The notes beneath the pieces are model-generated. The model was not told the DNA's origin. It saw only the letters and a list, made by a program, of their open reading frames with translations, and did no database searches. The position numbers and the translations under genes were made by a program. A stretch of 64,000 nucleotides of DNA from Neopestalotiopsis rosae (Eukaryota; Ascomycota; Sordariomycetes; Amphisphaeriales; Sporocadaceae): contig JALGAS010000004.1 in the NCBI GenBank assembly GCA_023078685.1, positions 2,914,001 to 2,978,000 on the forward strand. The letters run 5' to 3'. This document shows, piece by piece, positions 23,686-36,057 of the stretch (position 1 is its first letter; every line of letters begins with the position of its first letter).

Positions 23686-25112
23686 ATGTCTCTCGAAGCT
23701 CCCAAAGGCAACGGCAATGCCTCTTTCCACCGAGGCAGCTTTGTCGATGAACTTGAACACGCCCAGCGCGACCTGGTCGACAGCTTGCACAACGAGTCGC
23801 CTTCCGTTTCTTCAGACAGCTCAGTGCCTACATTAAGCCCGACCCAGAGTGCTACACCCTCAACACCACCATCCGAGCCTGTTTCTCCTCCCGGAGATCT
23901 GGTTGCAGACAGCTTCGCCTTTGCTTTCGATATCGATGGCGTGCTTATCCGAGGTGGTCGGGCCATTCCCGAAGCTGTTGAGGCTATGAAGGTCCTCAAC
24001 GGCCAGAACGAATACGGCATCAAGATGTAAGTCCTGCTGTGCAGCAACGATCGCTTTGTCATGCTAATAAAAAACCTAGTCCTTACATCTTCTTGACCAA
24101 CGGTGGAGGCAAGTCCGAGGCTGAGCGCTGCAAGGACTTGTCGAAACAGATGGAGATTGATATCTCCCCCGCCCAGTTCATCTGCGGACACACTCCCATG
24201 TCGGAGATGGCCACCAAGTACGGCACTGTCCTGGTCGTCGGTGGTGAGGGCGAGAAGTGTCGCCAGGTCGCTGAGTCCTACGGCTTCACCGATGTTGTCA
24301 CTCCTGGCGATATCATCAAGCACAACAGCGCCACCACACCTTTCCGCAAGCTTACGCCCGAGGAGCTTGCCAACTCCAGAGAGCGCGACTTCAGCAATGT
24401 GACTATTGACGCTGTCTTCGTCTTCGCTGACTCCCGCGACTGGGCTGGCGATCTACAGATCATCCTCGATGTTGCCATGTCCAAGGGCGGTCGTCTCGGC
24501 ACCACATCCGAGACTTTCGATGAGGGTCCGCCGATCTACTTCTCCCACAGCGATGTTCTCTGGTCTGCTGCCCACAACGACCCTCGTCTGGGTATGGGTG
24601 CCCTCCGCGGTATTGTCGAGTACACCTTCAAAGAGGTTACCAAGGGCAAGACCCTCACCACCCACGCCTTCGGCAAGCCCCAGATTGGCACCTTTGAGTT
24701 CGCTACTCGCCTGCTGAGAAGATGGCGCAAGAACGAGCACAACTTGGATTCGCCCCCGGACACGGTCTACTTTGTCGGTGACACCCCCGAGAGTGACATC
24801 CGGGGTACCAACCAGTACAACGCCAAGGCCGAGAACGACTGGTACAGCATTCTGGTCAAGACCGGCATCTACCAGGAGGGTACCGAGCCCGCCTACAAAC
24901 CCCGCAACACTGTCAACTCGGTGCTCGACGCTGTCAACTTTGGTCTCAAGCGCGAGATGGAGAAGAAGGCCTCCAAGAACACCCTGCCCCTCGAGGCCTT
25001 TAACAAGGCTTCCAAGCCCAGGCTCACCGATCTGCCCAACTGGCTCCTCGACAACAGCGACTGCGCCGTGTTGAGCCCTGCCGAGGAGCGCGCCTTGACC
25101 CTCACCGCATAA
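23686..25112 (+). CDS. HAD-superfamily hydrolase, CECR5/YKR070W-like
   Basis: Predicted Mg-dependent haloacid dehalogenase-type phosphatase of the class IIA branch (CECR5/HDHD5 family, yeast YKR070W). Exons 23686-24026 and 24080-25112 give 457 aa. Motif I is FDIDGVLIRGG (nucleophile and acid/base Asp). Motif II is FLTNGGG, read directly after the intron. Motif IV is FVGDTPESDIRGTN, with the metal-binding acidic residues. The intervening cap region contains ISPAQFICGHTPM. The first 80 residues are Ser/Thr/Pro-rich and unconserved-looking. The yeast orthologue is mitochondrial, but this N-terminus is not clearly a targeting peptide. The physiological substrate of the family is not established. 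The coding sequence has a strong C-ending codon bias, suggesting good expression. Confidence 0.93.
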
Positions 25113-25715
25113 ACGCTTTCTACGAAGTCACGAGCTTATGACCAACTTTTCTCTCCTTTCTTCCAACCAAATTTTGCAACAATTTTACTTCGAATCAACA
25201 ACTTTTCCAACCATAAACCCCTATAAATCATAGAGATATGATAAACCATTGGGCATTTTCGACCCTTCCCTCCTTTGTGGGATGAATTTCATACAGGCAC
25301 GGCACTCTGGTCGCTCCTTTGCCGGACAGACATTGAGATGGGATTAAATCATTGGGCGGCGTTTTATCATTTTCTGGAATCTGGATTACAAAATTATTAC
25401 CGAGTGCGACTTTGGGAGTTGGAAGCGTTTGCTTTACATGTCCATAGATATCCCTCAATGCAACGCAACAATAAAATAAACCTGATACAAATACCTCAAC
25501 TTGCCATATTATCCGAAGTGACTTGTACAATCTTATCATCATCCATTGTTGCGACAGTTCATAAGCACATGTCTGAGACGTGAACTTGCCAAAGTCCCGT
25601 CCTTCTGCTAACATCCTGCTTAATCCATACTCCCACACATGCAGCCAATTGATCAAGACTTGATGTCATTTGGTATCATTTCGTTATTATTATCGCTTAT
25701 TCACCCGCACTACAT
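25113..25715. other. Convergent spacer
   Basis: AT-rich stretch between the convergent HAD hydrolase (plus) and L-rhamnose dehydrogenase (minus) genes. It holds both 3' UTRs; no gene is seen. Confidence 0.5.
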
Positions 25716-26528
25716 CTACTGCAAATTCACAAACAACCCGCCATCCACCAACAACTGCGCACCCGTAACATAGCCACTGAGCTCCTCGCAAGCCAAGAAG
25801 ACAGCCGGGCCGGCGAGATCCTTGGTGTCGCCAGTGCGGCCGAGGGGGATGCGGCCCTCCATGTAAGTCCGCTTGGCGTCGTCGGCCAGATCCTCGTCGT
25901 TGAGCTGGGTGCGGATGGTGCCGGGAAGCAGGGCGTTGCAGCGGATCTTGTACCGGCCGAGGGCCACGGCGGTGCTCTGCATGAGGCTGAGCACCCCGGC
26001 CTTTGTCGGGGTGTAGTGCGTCTGCAGGCCGCCGCCCACCAGGGCCGAGATGGAGGACACGCCAATGATGCTGCCTCCGGGCGGGGACTGAGACGCCATC
26101 TGCCGCGCCGCGGCCTGGACCACGTAAAAGGCGCCGTCGAGGTTGGTCCGCACCGTGCGGGAGAACAGGTCCGGCTCCAGGGTCAGGAACTCGGCAAACT
26201 GGCACACGCCGGCGTTGGAGACGCAAATGTCGAGGCGCCCGCCGAACAGCGACGCCGCGCGCTCGGCCAGGGCCCTGCCCGTCTCCGGGTCCGTCACGTC
26301 GCCCGGGAGGTGGTCGAGCTTGCCGGCCGCGTCGGGGTTTTGTTCTTTAATGGCCGCGGCCTCCGACAGCAGCGAGTCGAGGTGTGGCCGGTCGCGCGGC
26401 AGGTCTAGGTGGTTGACTACCACGTTGGCCCCCTGCCTCACGTACTCGAGCGCAATGGCGCGGCCGATGCCCGTGGTGCCGCCCGTGATGATGGCCGTCT
26501 TGCCGGCTAAGAGGTTTGTGACTGGCAT
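25716..26528 (-). CDS. LRA1: L-rhamnose 1-dehydrogenase (SDR family)
   Basis: Short-chain dehydrogenase of 270 aa, single exon, predicted to oxidise L-rhamnose to L-rhamnono-1,4-lactone, the first step of the fungal non-phosphorylating rhamnose pathway. The Rossmann motif is TGGTTGIGRAIA. NVVVNHL follows at the cofactor-specificity strand. NAG is in SNAGVCQFAEF. The catalytic Ser is in GVSSISALVGG and the Tyr/Lys pair in HYTPTKAGVLSLMQS. Further blocks are CNALLPGTIRT, YMEGRIPLGRTGD and the C-terminus GAQLLVDGGLFVNLQ. From memory these resemble the characterised yeast RHA1/LRA1 enzyme over the whole length, so I assign the specific function rather than only SDR. The start chosen is ATG at 26528 (MPVTNLLAGK), fitting the family length of about 258 aa. 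L-rhamnonate dehydratase lies 1.3 kb upstream on the same strand, which supports the call. Confidence 0.88.
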   Translation of the reverse strand: MPVTNLLAGKTAIITGGTTGIGRAIALEYVRQGANVVVNHLDLPRDRPHLDSLLSEAAAIKEQNPDAAGKLDHLPGDVTDPETGRALAERAASLFGGRLDICVSNAGVCQFAEFLTLEPDLFSRTVRTNLDGAFYVVQAAARQMASQSPPGGSIIGVSSISALVGGGLQTHYTPTKAGVLSLMQSTAVALGRYKIRCNALLPGTIRTQLNDEDLADDAKRTYMEGRIPLGRTGDTKDLAGPAVFLACEELSGYVTGAQLLVDGGLFVNLQ

Positions 26529-27874
26529 CTTTTGCTCTTTCTTCCTTCTTTTTTTTTCTCCCACCGTATGGCCAAAGAAGTCTTCTTTCCTCTGTTTGGA
26601 CGCAAATGTTACGTCAAAGTCTGATACAATTGGTGGAGGTTCGTCGTTCTTTGTTCTTTCGGTGGTGAGGGGTGATGGAGGGGTAGATCTGGTTTATCTG
26701 GTCGGAGAATCTGGCTTTGATGGGTTTTGAAGTTTAAAAGTTTCCAATCTAAAAGATTGCCACCTTGTGATGTAGAGTCTGGGTATAGTGATTGATGAAT
26801 TCTTGGAGTAGCTGATATTATCAAAACCAGCTGTGCGAGAAGTAAAGTTTCCTCGCAATGTGACTGTTTGATTGCAAGTTCGGCACTATACAACATGAAA
26901 GGACAGACAAAAGCCCCAGAACCACTATACTAGATTTCCCCCCTCCTCACTCCCTGTTCTCTCCACAAGAGCAACATAGCTTGAGCCCATCTATCTTGGC
27001 TTCTTTCCGAGAATTCAATTCCACAATTCTACCACAATCCATTTGATTGATTCATCAGCTTCCTCTTTTCCTTCTTTTCTAAGAGGGCTAGAACCGGAAA
27101 TCCCGCCCCATTCTAAGCTGGCGCGCGTCGTGGTCTTCGCGACTCATGGGGGTCTGGATCTTAGTCTTTTACCCCACCAAAAATTTATTGGAGGCTCCCA
27201 AAACTGCCCCGCGTTTCTCGGGTCAAAGTGTACCGACCGTCTTCGGAGCATTGGATCGGGCCATGGGGCGCGCTCATCAACCCCTCCATGGTAAACTCAC
27301 GAGGTCAGCTTTTTTCAAGTGTCATTGGTGAACTATTGGGGTTCTAGCGTGTGTTTATTGAGAAGGCTTCCTCGGGTCAAGGGGAAGGATTTCGCGATTA
27401 CTTCTGGCCATTGCGAGCATATCAATATTATTATCAATTTTGACTCTTTCTACCATGATCGACAGCTATGTTGCCAGTAAGACATCTGATTCTCCTAATA
27501 CGGGTTGGCTTTTGAGGAGAATGGGCAGGACATTGCGACTAAAGGAATCAATTTATATTCTTCTGCTTATTTCAATGTGCACCATTTACAGATCAATAAA
27601 TTATCAGCAGAAATAATGAAGTTCTTTGATTTCTAAAAATAATGCCCACTAGTTGTAAGAAATCCTGCCAGGTACGAAGTATATACAGCTCGTTTCTACT
27701 AGCCCACCAATCATTGATGACCGCCTTCAAAACGGTAAGACGGGGCAAAGTTGCTTCTCGTTATGTCATGATGGTGATGATGCATGCTATTTCTGGTCAT
27801 AAAATCTATACGGTCTTCAAGTCCCTTTGACACCGTCTGTGAGCTGTTTGTTTGCAAGAGGCGCTCAAAGAGTT
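26529..27874. promoter_or_regulatory. Upstream region of the rhamnose dehydrogenase gene
   Basis: About 1.3 kb between two minus-strand rhamnose pathway genes. It should contain the LRA1 promoter (near 26.53-27.1 kb, with long pyrimidine tracts on the plus strand) and the 3' UTR of the dehydratase. No gene is seen. Confidence 0.4.
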
Positions 27875-29285
27875 TTACTCCTTAACCTCTTCCTTTGCCG
27901 GTTCAGCCGGCTTGAGTCCAGCAGTAGGCGGGGGCGCCAGCAGGTAGTCGGAGGAGATCAGCTTGGATCGCACGGCAGGGTTGAGCGTAAGTCCGAATCC
28001 AGGCTTGTCCAGATCGGCACTGGTCAGGAAGCCCTGGGTCGGGATGGGCTCGTCAAGGAAGAGGTCTCCAAACACGGGCAGGACACTCTTTCCGTCGGGC
28101 GAGTTGGCCAAGTACTCCTGGAATGGCGTGTTGGGCTGGGAGATGACAAAGTGGTAACTGTACGGGCCGCTGGCGTGGGGCACGACGGGGATATCGTAAG
28201 CGGCAGCCATGGCGGAGACCTTGAGCAGCTCCGTCAGACCTCCGAGCCACATGACGTCGGGCTGGATAATGTCCAGGTTGCGGCCCTCAATCAGCTTGCG
28301 GAAGCCATATCTCGAGTACTCGTGCTCGCCAGTGGTGAACTTGAGCGTGGGGTGCGCCCGCTTGATCTGCTCGAAACCGTCCGTGTCATCGGGGCTCAAG
28401 CACTCCTCCCACCAGTTGATGTTCAAGTCCTTGCACTTCTCGGCAATCTCGATCGTGTACGAGACGTTCAAACTCATGTAGCAGTCGACCATGATGGGGA
28501 AGTCGGGTCCGACGCTCTCTCTGTGCTTGCGGAGGAATTCAATGTTCTTACGCAGACCCTCGTGGCCGTCGGCCGGGCAGAAGGGCAGAGGCACCTTGGC
28601 GCCCCAGAAGCCCATGGACTTGGCCGCGGTCGGCTCGGGACCGGTGCAGTAAAAGTTGAGACGCTCTCGTGCGGCGCCACCAATGAGCTTGTATACGGGC
28701 TCATTGCGAATCTTGCCGAGCAAATCCCAGATGGCGAGATCAATGACGGAGATGACGGCAACGGGGAGACCTTTCCGTCCGTAGAACATGGAGGCTCTGT
28801 ACATTTGCTCAAACAAAAGATTGGTATTCCGGGGGTCGGCGCCGATCAGGAAACGCTCGAAGTGTTGGTGCACCAGCCAGCAGCTGGGAGGGCCTATATG
28901 GTATGTTAGCGACCGTCTTTTGATTCAAGGTGTATAACAATGTTTGTCTGCGTTGACTTACCTCCAAAACCGGTAGCAAAACCCACGGTGCCGTCTGTCG
29001 CCTCAATCTCAACCAAGAACGAGCCCAGCACATTGATACCCCAGCTTGTCCGCGACTTCTTGTATTGATCCCATATCGAGCAAGGGGTAGAAATGTCCGA
29101 GTCAATGAGCCTGGAGGAATGAGAATGTCAGTTTCAATTGCAATGAGTGAAGCACGTGCGCAATCTATTCCTTCGACTTACCAGTGACCGCCCTTGACGT
29201 TGTGATAATCACCTCCAGAGCCAACACCTCCGATCACATATGATCGGATGGCTTTGATGGTGGGGAAATCTCGCACAGCAGACAT
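27875..29285 (-). CDS. LRA3: L-rhamnonate dehydratase (enolase superfamily)
   Basis: Predicted to convert L-rhamnonate to 2-keto-3-deoxy-L-rhamnonate, the third step of the fungal L-rhamnose pathway. Minus-strand exons 29285-29182, 29110-28962 and 28893-27875 give 423 aa; both joints restore conserved text (GGHWLIDSD and GFGGPPSCWLVHQH). Enolase-superfamily features are visible: metal-binding residues in IMVDCYMSLN, WWEECLSPDD and TTGEHEYSRYG, and the catalytic His in VVPHASGPYSYHF. The N-terminal MSAVRDFPTIKAIRSYVIGG and the cap text SWGINVLGSFLVEIEATDGT fit the rhamnonate dehydratase subgroup. The C-terminal tail is Pro/Glu/Lys-rich (PAEPAKEEVKE). The neighbouring L-rhamnose dehydrogenase strongly supports the assignment. 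Confidence 0.9.
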
Positions 29286-32200
29286 GTTGGGCTATGTGAG
29301 AGTATGATAATTCCGCAGCGATTTGCGCCGGTGATGTCTCAACTTTCAAATCTACTCAATTGATTATACTGAGAGATGAGAAAAGATGAGATTGGACCAA
29401 ATGAAGCTTTCCACGCTGTTGAGAGACAGGCCCGTTCGTAGCTTTTACACAATGAAGCAGACACTAGATGATGATGCAGAAGAATTGAAAAGTCACGACA
29501 TTCAGTGAGGGGAGACTGCACGCCTTTTTTACATTTAGAAGAGCTTCACGGGCTACCTAGAATCCGAAGTCGCGATGAGCTACGCCAATGCTCCGTCGGT
29601 GGCAGATCGCCCGATGAATGGATACTGGCTTGGGCGGAATCCCCACAATGCATCAATGCGAGCTCTCAATGCTGCTTCTCTGAATGCACCACGGGTTCAA
29701 GTGCTCCCTAGTAGCCAACGAGTTGAGTCGCGGTTGGTGTTAAGCACCGGGTCAACACAGCAGCTGAGCCTTTGACGCTACCTTAGGTCATGTTAGACGG
29801 GTATCTAGTAAACAACGGCATTCTCCAGCTTGTGAAAGAACGAAGAGATTAGTTGTTAGGATGGTGTTGTTCTGGCCCGTGTAGAGGATAAGTCACATGT
29901 GGAATGTCTGGTTGCAAGTCATTGAATCCAGATGGAATTATTGGAATCAGACAAACCTTTGCAGTAGCTATTACACTACAGATGCTTGTTTCCCACTAGG
30001 GATGCCAAACTATTCATATCATTGCTCGAGACTCCCGTGTCCTTTTTGTGGCACTGACAGTGACAGCGGGATTGGGTGTGACACACCGGAAGTCTCCGGT
30101 TGCCCATGCCCACTTTGGGACACTACCTCTTGGAGTCTTGCTGTTTGAAGACATGCCGGCAGTCGAGTGACCACTGTTGCACCGTGGTAATATGATAGGA
30201 ATTAATAAAGTAATTTCTTACTGCCGAAGACTTTCCAGGGTATCCACGGGAGCTGTCGTTGCTCGCTTGTTTAAGCCACGCTGACCTGCCAGGTTACAAT
30301 TCGGATCAGGTCGAATCAATTGATTGATGGAATGACAGGATCAGTGGTGACGATCCAATAGAAGAAGATCGTTGGTTGAATTAGTCGAGCAGCTATGGAT
30401 ACTCGTAACCAGATCTGGCGAGCCAAGGCCAACCAAAGCCAACAGAGGCCGCTTCTGCCGAGGTTGTTGTACAAGAACAACAAGCCCAGAGCACCGTTGC
30501 GCCACACCCGCGCCTAATATGGGCCTCTGAGAGGTGTGTTATGGGTGCGTGAAGTGTGTGTCTGTGGCCCGCCTTGCTTGTAACGCCATGATTCAGGCCA
30601 TGGGCTGCAAGCCTCCTGTAATTTGGGCAGGATCAGCCACATAGCGTACATGCAGGGAACGATTATCAGGCTGGAGTGCCAAGGTGAAGAAGAGAATGGG
30701 ACGAGAAAACACACAGTATAAGTCGTAAAGTCGCGGAATTTTACTTGCTTGCATGGATTTTCTCAAAAGTAAGCACCATTATGGACAGGGGGGGAAGGGA
30801 AAAGTGAGTTGGGCTGCTGGTTGGTGGTTACACCTGGTCGGAATGCCAAAGAGAAGAGATCTGACTAGCGTAGCAAAAGTGTACTGTAGTAGGAATTGAA
30901 AATGCCACGTGAGGGTTCGTGCCTACCCAGCAAGCCTGTCAAGCGTGTCTGTCTGGCCTTTTGCAAGCCTAGTCGCAAACTCGTAGTCTGACATACCCCG
31001 GACTGTGGTGCAAGCTGTGCAGTAAATCCCCAAAAACTTTTTTTCCCAGGCGCTGCAAAGACGATCCATGATCTCCTTTGTCTCCGCACCGGCTAGACAA
31101 GCTTCCCCGCACGAGGAAAACAGGGTACGGTGAGTCGTGTGTTTCGGAACAGGGAGTGGTAGTATTCGATCTACCGTACTGAGTAGGCGAGGTTGCATCG
31201 CCCTGGATTTATGAGCAGATGAGAGGCATGCTTCTCTTTGTATCCCAATCGGGCTGAAGGAATAAAATTTGATGCTTCGTCAAATCCCGGGTTGGTTGGG
31301 TCTATCCTGCTGTCTGTCTGTCCACAGTGTAAAGAAGAAAAGGATATCTATGATCATCTGTCAAAATTGAATTATACTGTATATCGTATGGATATACTCC
31401 TTCTGTTGTTGATGATGATTGTACGTCTGGCGTTTAGGCAAGTCTGCGCGATACAACGTTGAAGAGACACTGTCGGCTCGGGCCTTTTTCAACGGGAAAC
31501 ACGTCGAGTCTAGCAAGTATCGGATTCCAATGATCGACCTAGAGTCCTTAACAAAGGCGTCAAAATTTCAATAATGTCTACACAGGCGCGCTCAAGTTGG
31601 GTTTCAAATCCTATTGCGTACTAGTATTTCCCGCGCAATTCCTCTTTTAGATCTTGGACAGAATCTGACCTGGGGGGAAGGTAAAGATCCCTGACCTGAT
31701 GACGCCCAATCCTAACAATTGTACAACCTCAAAACATCTAATGCCCGGTGGGGGAGGGGTGCAATTCTTCTTCTTTTAACCTTCAAGCAAATCAGCATCA
31801 AGGATTTTGCATGCCCACCTGAACTGTATGTAGGTGGAGGATAATATTGACATGTACTTACGTGCATATACTACATTACATACTTACCTACATACATACC
31901 CAAGGCTACCTACCTACCTTACCCATCGACATCATCCAATGTCCAGCATTCGAGTATACTTGCCTGCCGAACCGAGAGAATCACGTAAACGAAATGCAGG
32001 CCAGCCATTAGACGAGGTGTGCTAACTGGCAGAATGGTACTAAACTGAATGACACGAACCCTCCCCCCAGGTCCCCAGTCCCAGACCAGACATACCCAGA
32101 CCAGAAGCCGCTTAATTCACCGAATCCAGTGAACGAAGGTGGAGGGTTCCCCAGTGGCTCCCCCCAGTGGCTCCCCAGTGGCTTGTCCATCTTTGTGGAG

Positions 32201-32950
32201 GTAGGAGAGTTATGACCTAGACCCCCCCTGATTGGAGTCCTGCAAGGCCTGGATGGTGCCCCGAATTTCTGCGATTTCTCCCCTGGTTCCCCTTGTCCAC
32301 AATAAAAAATCCCCACGCTCCCCCGAACTTCCAAAGCTCACACCTCTGCTCAACATTACCCCGAGCCACTCGAGCCACTTGCGCCGCCAACCGCCGCACG
32401 CCTCACTGCTGCCACCACCGGCGCGCGAGAGTCAAGCCCGAGAAAGTAACAGTAAGAGTTGACTACTTGCCGTTCAATCTCACAGTGCTTGATACTGATG
32501 CAACCCGTCCGTCCCCATGTACCCGTTGCACCGAAGATCTCGATAGTAGCTTGACCGCACCATTGGTATCGGTACTTGAGATCCGTCTGGGGCTGACCGA
32601 TTTGGACGGGGACGCACGCACTTGCAAGCACTCACTGCACGCACGCACACACTTTCTCTCAACTGACGCACATTTTACCTGCCTGCCGCTGTATGCTGGC
32701 CTAGGTAGTTTGGTTTGATCTGGCTTTCGGCTGGCTGGCTGGCTGACCTGGCTTGGCTATCTGCTGTCTGGTGGGAGTGAGAGGAACAAGACAGTTTAGT
32801 ACCCTGTTTGACAGATCCTCTATACCCCATTATTCTTCAAATTCTTGCTTTCTCTTTGCAGTCTGCAGGGTTTGGGGTCCTGGTCGAGGGCTGCGAGGAC
32901 CTGACTGGTCCCGGGGCCTGACCTAACCTGACCTGATTCAGGGGAAGCAA
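29286..32950. other. Long intergenic region between LRA3 and the Zn2Cys6 gene
   Basis: Divergent intergenic region of about 3.7 kb: promoter of the dehydratase on the left, promoter and leader of the Zn2Cys6 regulator on the right. No coding exon was found. It contains a TACC/TACATA-rich microsatellite-like stretch around 31850-31920 and a short tandem repeat near 32149-32182. The 300 bp before 32951 are rich in CTG and CTGGCT runs. Confidence 0.45.
32149..32182. repeat. Short tandem repeat, CCCAGTGGCTC units
   Basis: Three near-adjacent imperfect copies of CCCAGTGGCTC-like units upstream of the Zn2Cys6 regulator gene. No function is evident. Confidence 0.6.
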
Positions 32951-35900
32951 ATGGGAAGAAGAAACAATCAGGAAGCAAAGCAAGAAAAGAAGATGCAGCC
33001 AGCGTCTACGGCTGCCGCTGGTGCTGCTGCTGGTGTTGTTCCTGCTGCTCCTTCTGGAAGTGGTGGTGCCTCTGCTGCTCAGCCACTCGATGGCACACAC
33101 CCACGCGTCTCGCCGCCACTCAGTCATGGGAAGCACGAAGTCGAGAGTGATGATGGGAATGCCATGCACAGTGGAGATGATGCCGACCCTGATGAAGACC
33201 ATGAAGAGCCTGATGCCGCGCCTAATGGCAAGCGGAAGAGGCCTATCTCTGTATCGTAGGTGTTTTCCTTCCTTTTCAGAATTTTCCGTCTCCTTCTCCC
33301 CGTTCGCTTCATCAACATCACTTATACACACACCGGTACTTTTTCTTTCTATTCTTACTAATACTGCCTTGCTTGTCTTACTTCTTCGTATTCGTTTCCT
33401 TACTCTATAATCTTAATGTCTCTTGTCAACCACTGAGGGAATGACTGGGCGACCGGTATACAATCTGTTACCATGACACCAGATCAGCCCCAAGTAATAA
33501 CCTCACCTCCCCCTACGTCTCCTCGCAAGCACTACACCGATAATTCAGATAATTCAGATAATGAGCCACCTTCCAAGAAAACTGCTAACATACCTCCCAT
33601 CCAAAGATGCGAACTATGCAAACAAAGAAAGGTAAGATACTGATATATACTCGTATATCTAGTTGTCACCGATGACCAGATTGCCGTTGCATTCGCGCGC
33701 TGGGTGCATATGTATAATGATGCTGATATAGCCTGCAGGTCAAATGTGACAGAGGTCAGCCATCGTGTGGCTGGTGCAAACGCAACTCGGTTCCCTGCGA
33801 ATACCGCGAGAGGAAGAAGCCTGGATTGAGGGCTGGCTATGGCCGGGAACTTGAGCAGCGCTTGGACAAACTGGAAGAAATTCTCAGATCACATTCCGAG
33901 ATTCTTCAGAATGGTTATGTCAACAACAGCCTCAACAATGCCGCTCATAGTGTCCGGACCAGCATCCCCAGTATCCCGAGTATCCCGAGCGACTCGGGAA
34001 CTCCACGGGATCAAGCCTCGGTGTTCCGTCAAAACGACCCCGTGAGAACGCCTCGCGCAGAAACAGCTCTCTTCCTGCAAAAACCATCGTCGTTCCCGCC
34101 CGTGACGCAGGCCAACGACTTTGGCTTACCGCCGCCAACCCCATCCATACATTCCATGTCTGATGCCTTTCATTCGCATATGCCATTGTCTGGAATATCA
34201 CCAACGAGTCAAATGCCCGGCTTACAACCGAGTGCGGCAACTCAGGAATACTATGGAAATCATCAGACCCAATCCCCTGGCATGGGTATCAACCACGGCC
34301 AGACACACCTTTCAGCAGATCAAGACCTCCCTCCCTATGATCTGCTTTATGCGCTGGCAGATCTGTACTTCAAACACATAAACACATGGTGCCCAATCCT
34401 GCACAGGAAATCAACCCTCGATACACTTTTCGGCAGTTCCACTCTGGACGAGACGGACAGAGTGCTTCTACATGCCATCGTGGCCACAACTTTGCGCTAC
34501 TCCACAGACAATCGACTTACAGAAGAGCGGAGGCGGCATTATCATTCCATCTCGAAACAGAGAGTTCTCCTCTATGGCCTGGAGAATTCATCAATCAAGG
34601 CCTTGCAAGCGCTAGTCATTCTAGCCCTTGATCTCTGCGGAGATAGCAATGGACCACCTGGCTGGAACATTATGGCACTCATCACACGGTCTGTGGTCCA
34701 GATTGGTTTGGCGGTAGAAACAAGTTCATTCTCGGTTTCGCCAAACTATGCGTCCATCTACACGCTCAGAGCCATGATTCTCCCAGAACCAAAAGACTTC
34801 ATCGAGGACGAAGCCCGGCGCCGGCTATTCTGGATGGTCTATCTCCTGGACCGTTATGCTACACTGGCTACTGCTTTTGAGTTTGCCCTTGACGAGAAGG
34901 AGATTGACCGAACCCTGCCATGTAGGGACGATTTATGGGTCAAGAACCAGAGAGTGGAGACAAGGTGGTTCCAACCCGAGAACCACCCATCAGATCTCCC
35001 CGATCATGACACCAATAAGCCCGAAAACCTCGGTGCTTTCTCGTACTATATCGAGATACTGGGAATACTGTCCAAGATCCACAAATTCTTGAAGCAACCA
35101 GTGGACATCAGCGCACTGAGTGACGTTGAACAATGGCAGATGAGATACAAGGATCTGGACAACTTGCTCACCTCGTGGAAGTTTGGCCTTCCGGGTGAAT
35201 ATGGCAATATGGCAAAGTTGTTCCAACCTGGCTGTTCCAAAACTCTAAATTGTGGCTGGATCATGTTACATGCCACTTATCACACTGCCGTCATTAGACT
35301 ACACTCGTCGGCAGCCTACCCAACCACCAGATCACCAATCTTCACGCCGTCGTACTCTGCTAGTCAGCGCTGTCACGGTGCTGTAGAGAATATTGCAGCG
35401 TTGGGAGAGTATGTGGTCCAAAATGGCATGCTGCCCAAACTGGGCCCGCCATTTGCCTTTACCCTCTGGGTCTCTGCGCGTCTCCTGCTGGTGCATGGTT
35501 CAACAGTCGAGCACAAGCTATCACCGCAGATTGCATTTCTCGTTGACACGCTACGGGAAATGGGCAGGTACTGGCCAGTTGCTGCTCGATATTGTCAACT
35601 CCTTCAACGTGTTCTTGATGAGCACAGCGATAGCGAGCGAGCTGTCGGAAGTACTGGCGAAAGGGTAACACCCTCGTCGGTCAGGATCCTGGCAGACATG
35701 CGGAGGACCGCTTTTGATCTCGACTTTCTCATCAGTCGACAGCCAAAACATATTGCAGGTGGGCCCAGCCGAATGCCCAGCGTTACCCCTGCAAGGACAC
35801 CTGCAGCCAATGAGCTCGAATATCTCGACGTATTCGACTTCTTTAACGTCCCTCGGCTCCCCTTCAACGCCGGTGAAAATGGGCAGGCCAATGGCAACGG

Positions 35901-36057
35901 CAACGGCAATAATGGGAATGGAAACGAAATGAACATTGACCACATGGAAAGCAATGGGGGTCCCCAGAACGGCGCAACCAATGAGTTCAATATTACAAAC
36001 TTCATGGTTGACGCAAACAGTGACTGGCTTTTCAAGCAGCCTGCACTAAGCAACTAA
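32951..36057 (+). CDS. Zn2Cys6 transcription factor with fungal_trans domain
   Basis: Predicted nuclear activator or repressor of 882 aa. Exons are 32951-33255, 33607-33631 (25 nt) and 33739-36057, and the joined frame is exact. Exon 1 encodes an Ala/Pro/acidic N-terminus ending in NGKRKRPISVS. The micro-exon supplies CELCKQRK. Exon 3 continues VKCDRGQPSCGWCKRNSVPC, so all six zinc ligands have canonical C6 spacing. Next come a basic linker and a coiled-coil dimerisation segment (ELEQRLDKLEEIL). The fungal-specific regulatory domain begins at DLYFKHINTWCPILHRKSTL and includes EDEARRRLFWMVYLLDRYAT. The C-terminus has an Asn/Gly run. A CTAAC branch site 18-22 nt before the 33606 acceptor supports the micro-exon. 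The alternative start at 33473 is discussed in the findings. It may regulate the adjacent rhamnose genes, by proximity only. Confidence 0.88.

Noticed and set aside
27827..28909. Long plus-strand ORF (about 360 codons) opposite L-rhamnonate dehydratase
   Set aside because: It is the antisense shadow of a conserved enolase-superfamily gene and has no domain of its own.
31850..31920. TACC/TACATA-rich stretch considered as a telomere-like or functional repeat
   Set aside because: Units are irregular and not the fungal telomere repeat; it looks like an ordinary degenerate microsatellite.
33473..33631. ATG at 33473 as the main start of the Zn2Cys6 gene
   Set aside because: Exon 1 at 32951-33255 ends in KRKRPISVS, which fits family text before the zinc cluster, and a CTAAC branch site precedes the 33606 acceptor. 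The 33473 start is kept only as a possible isoform.
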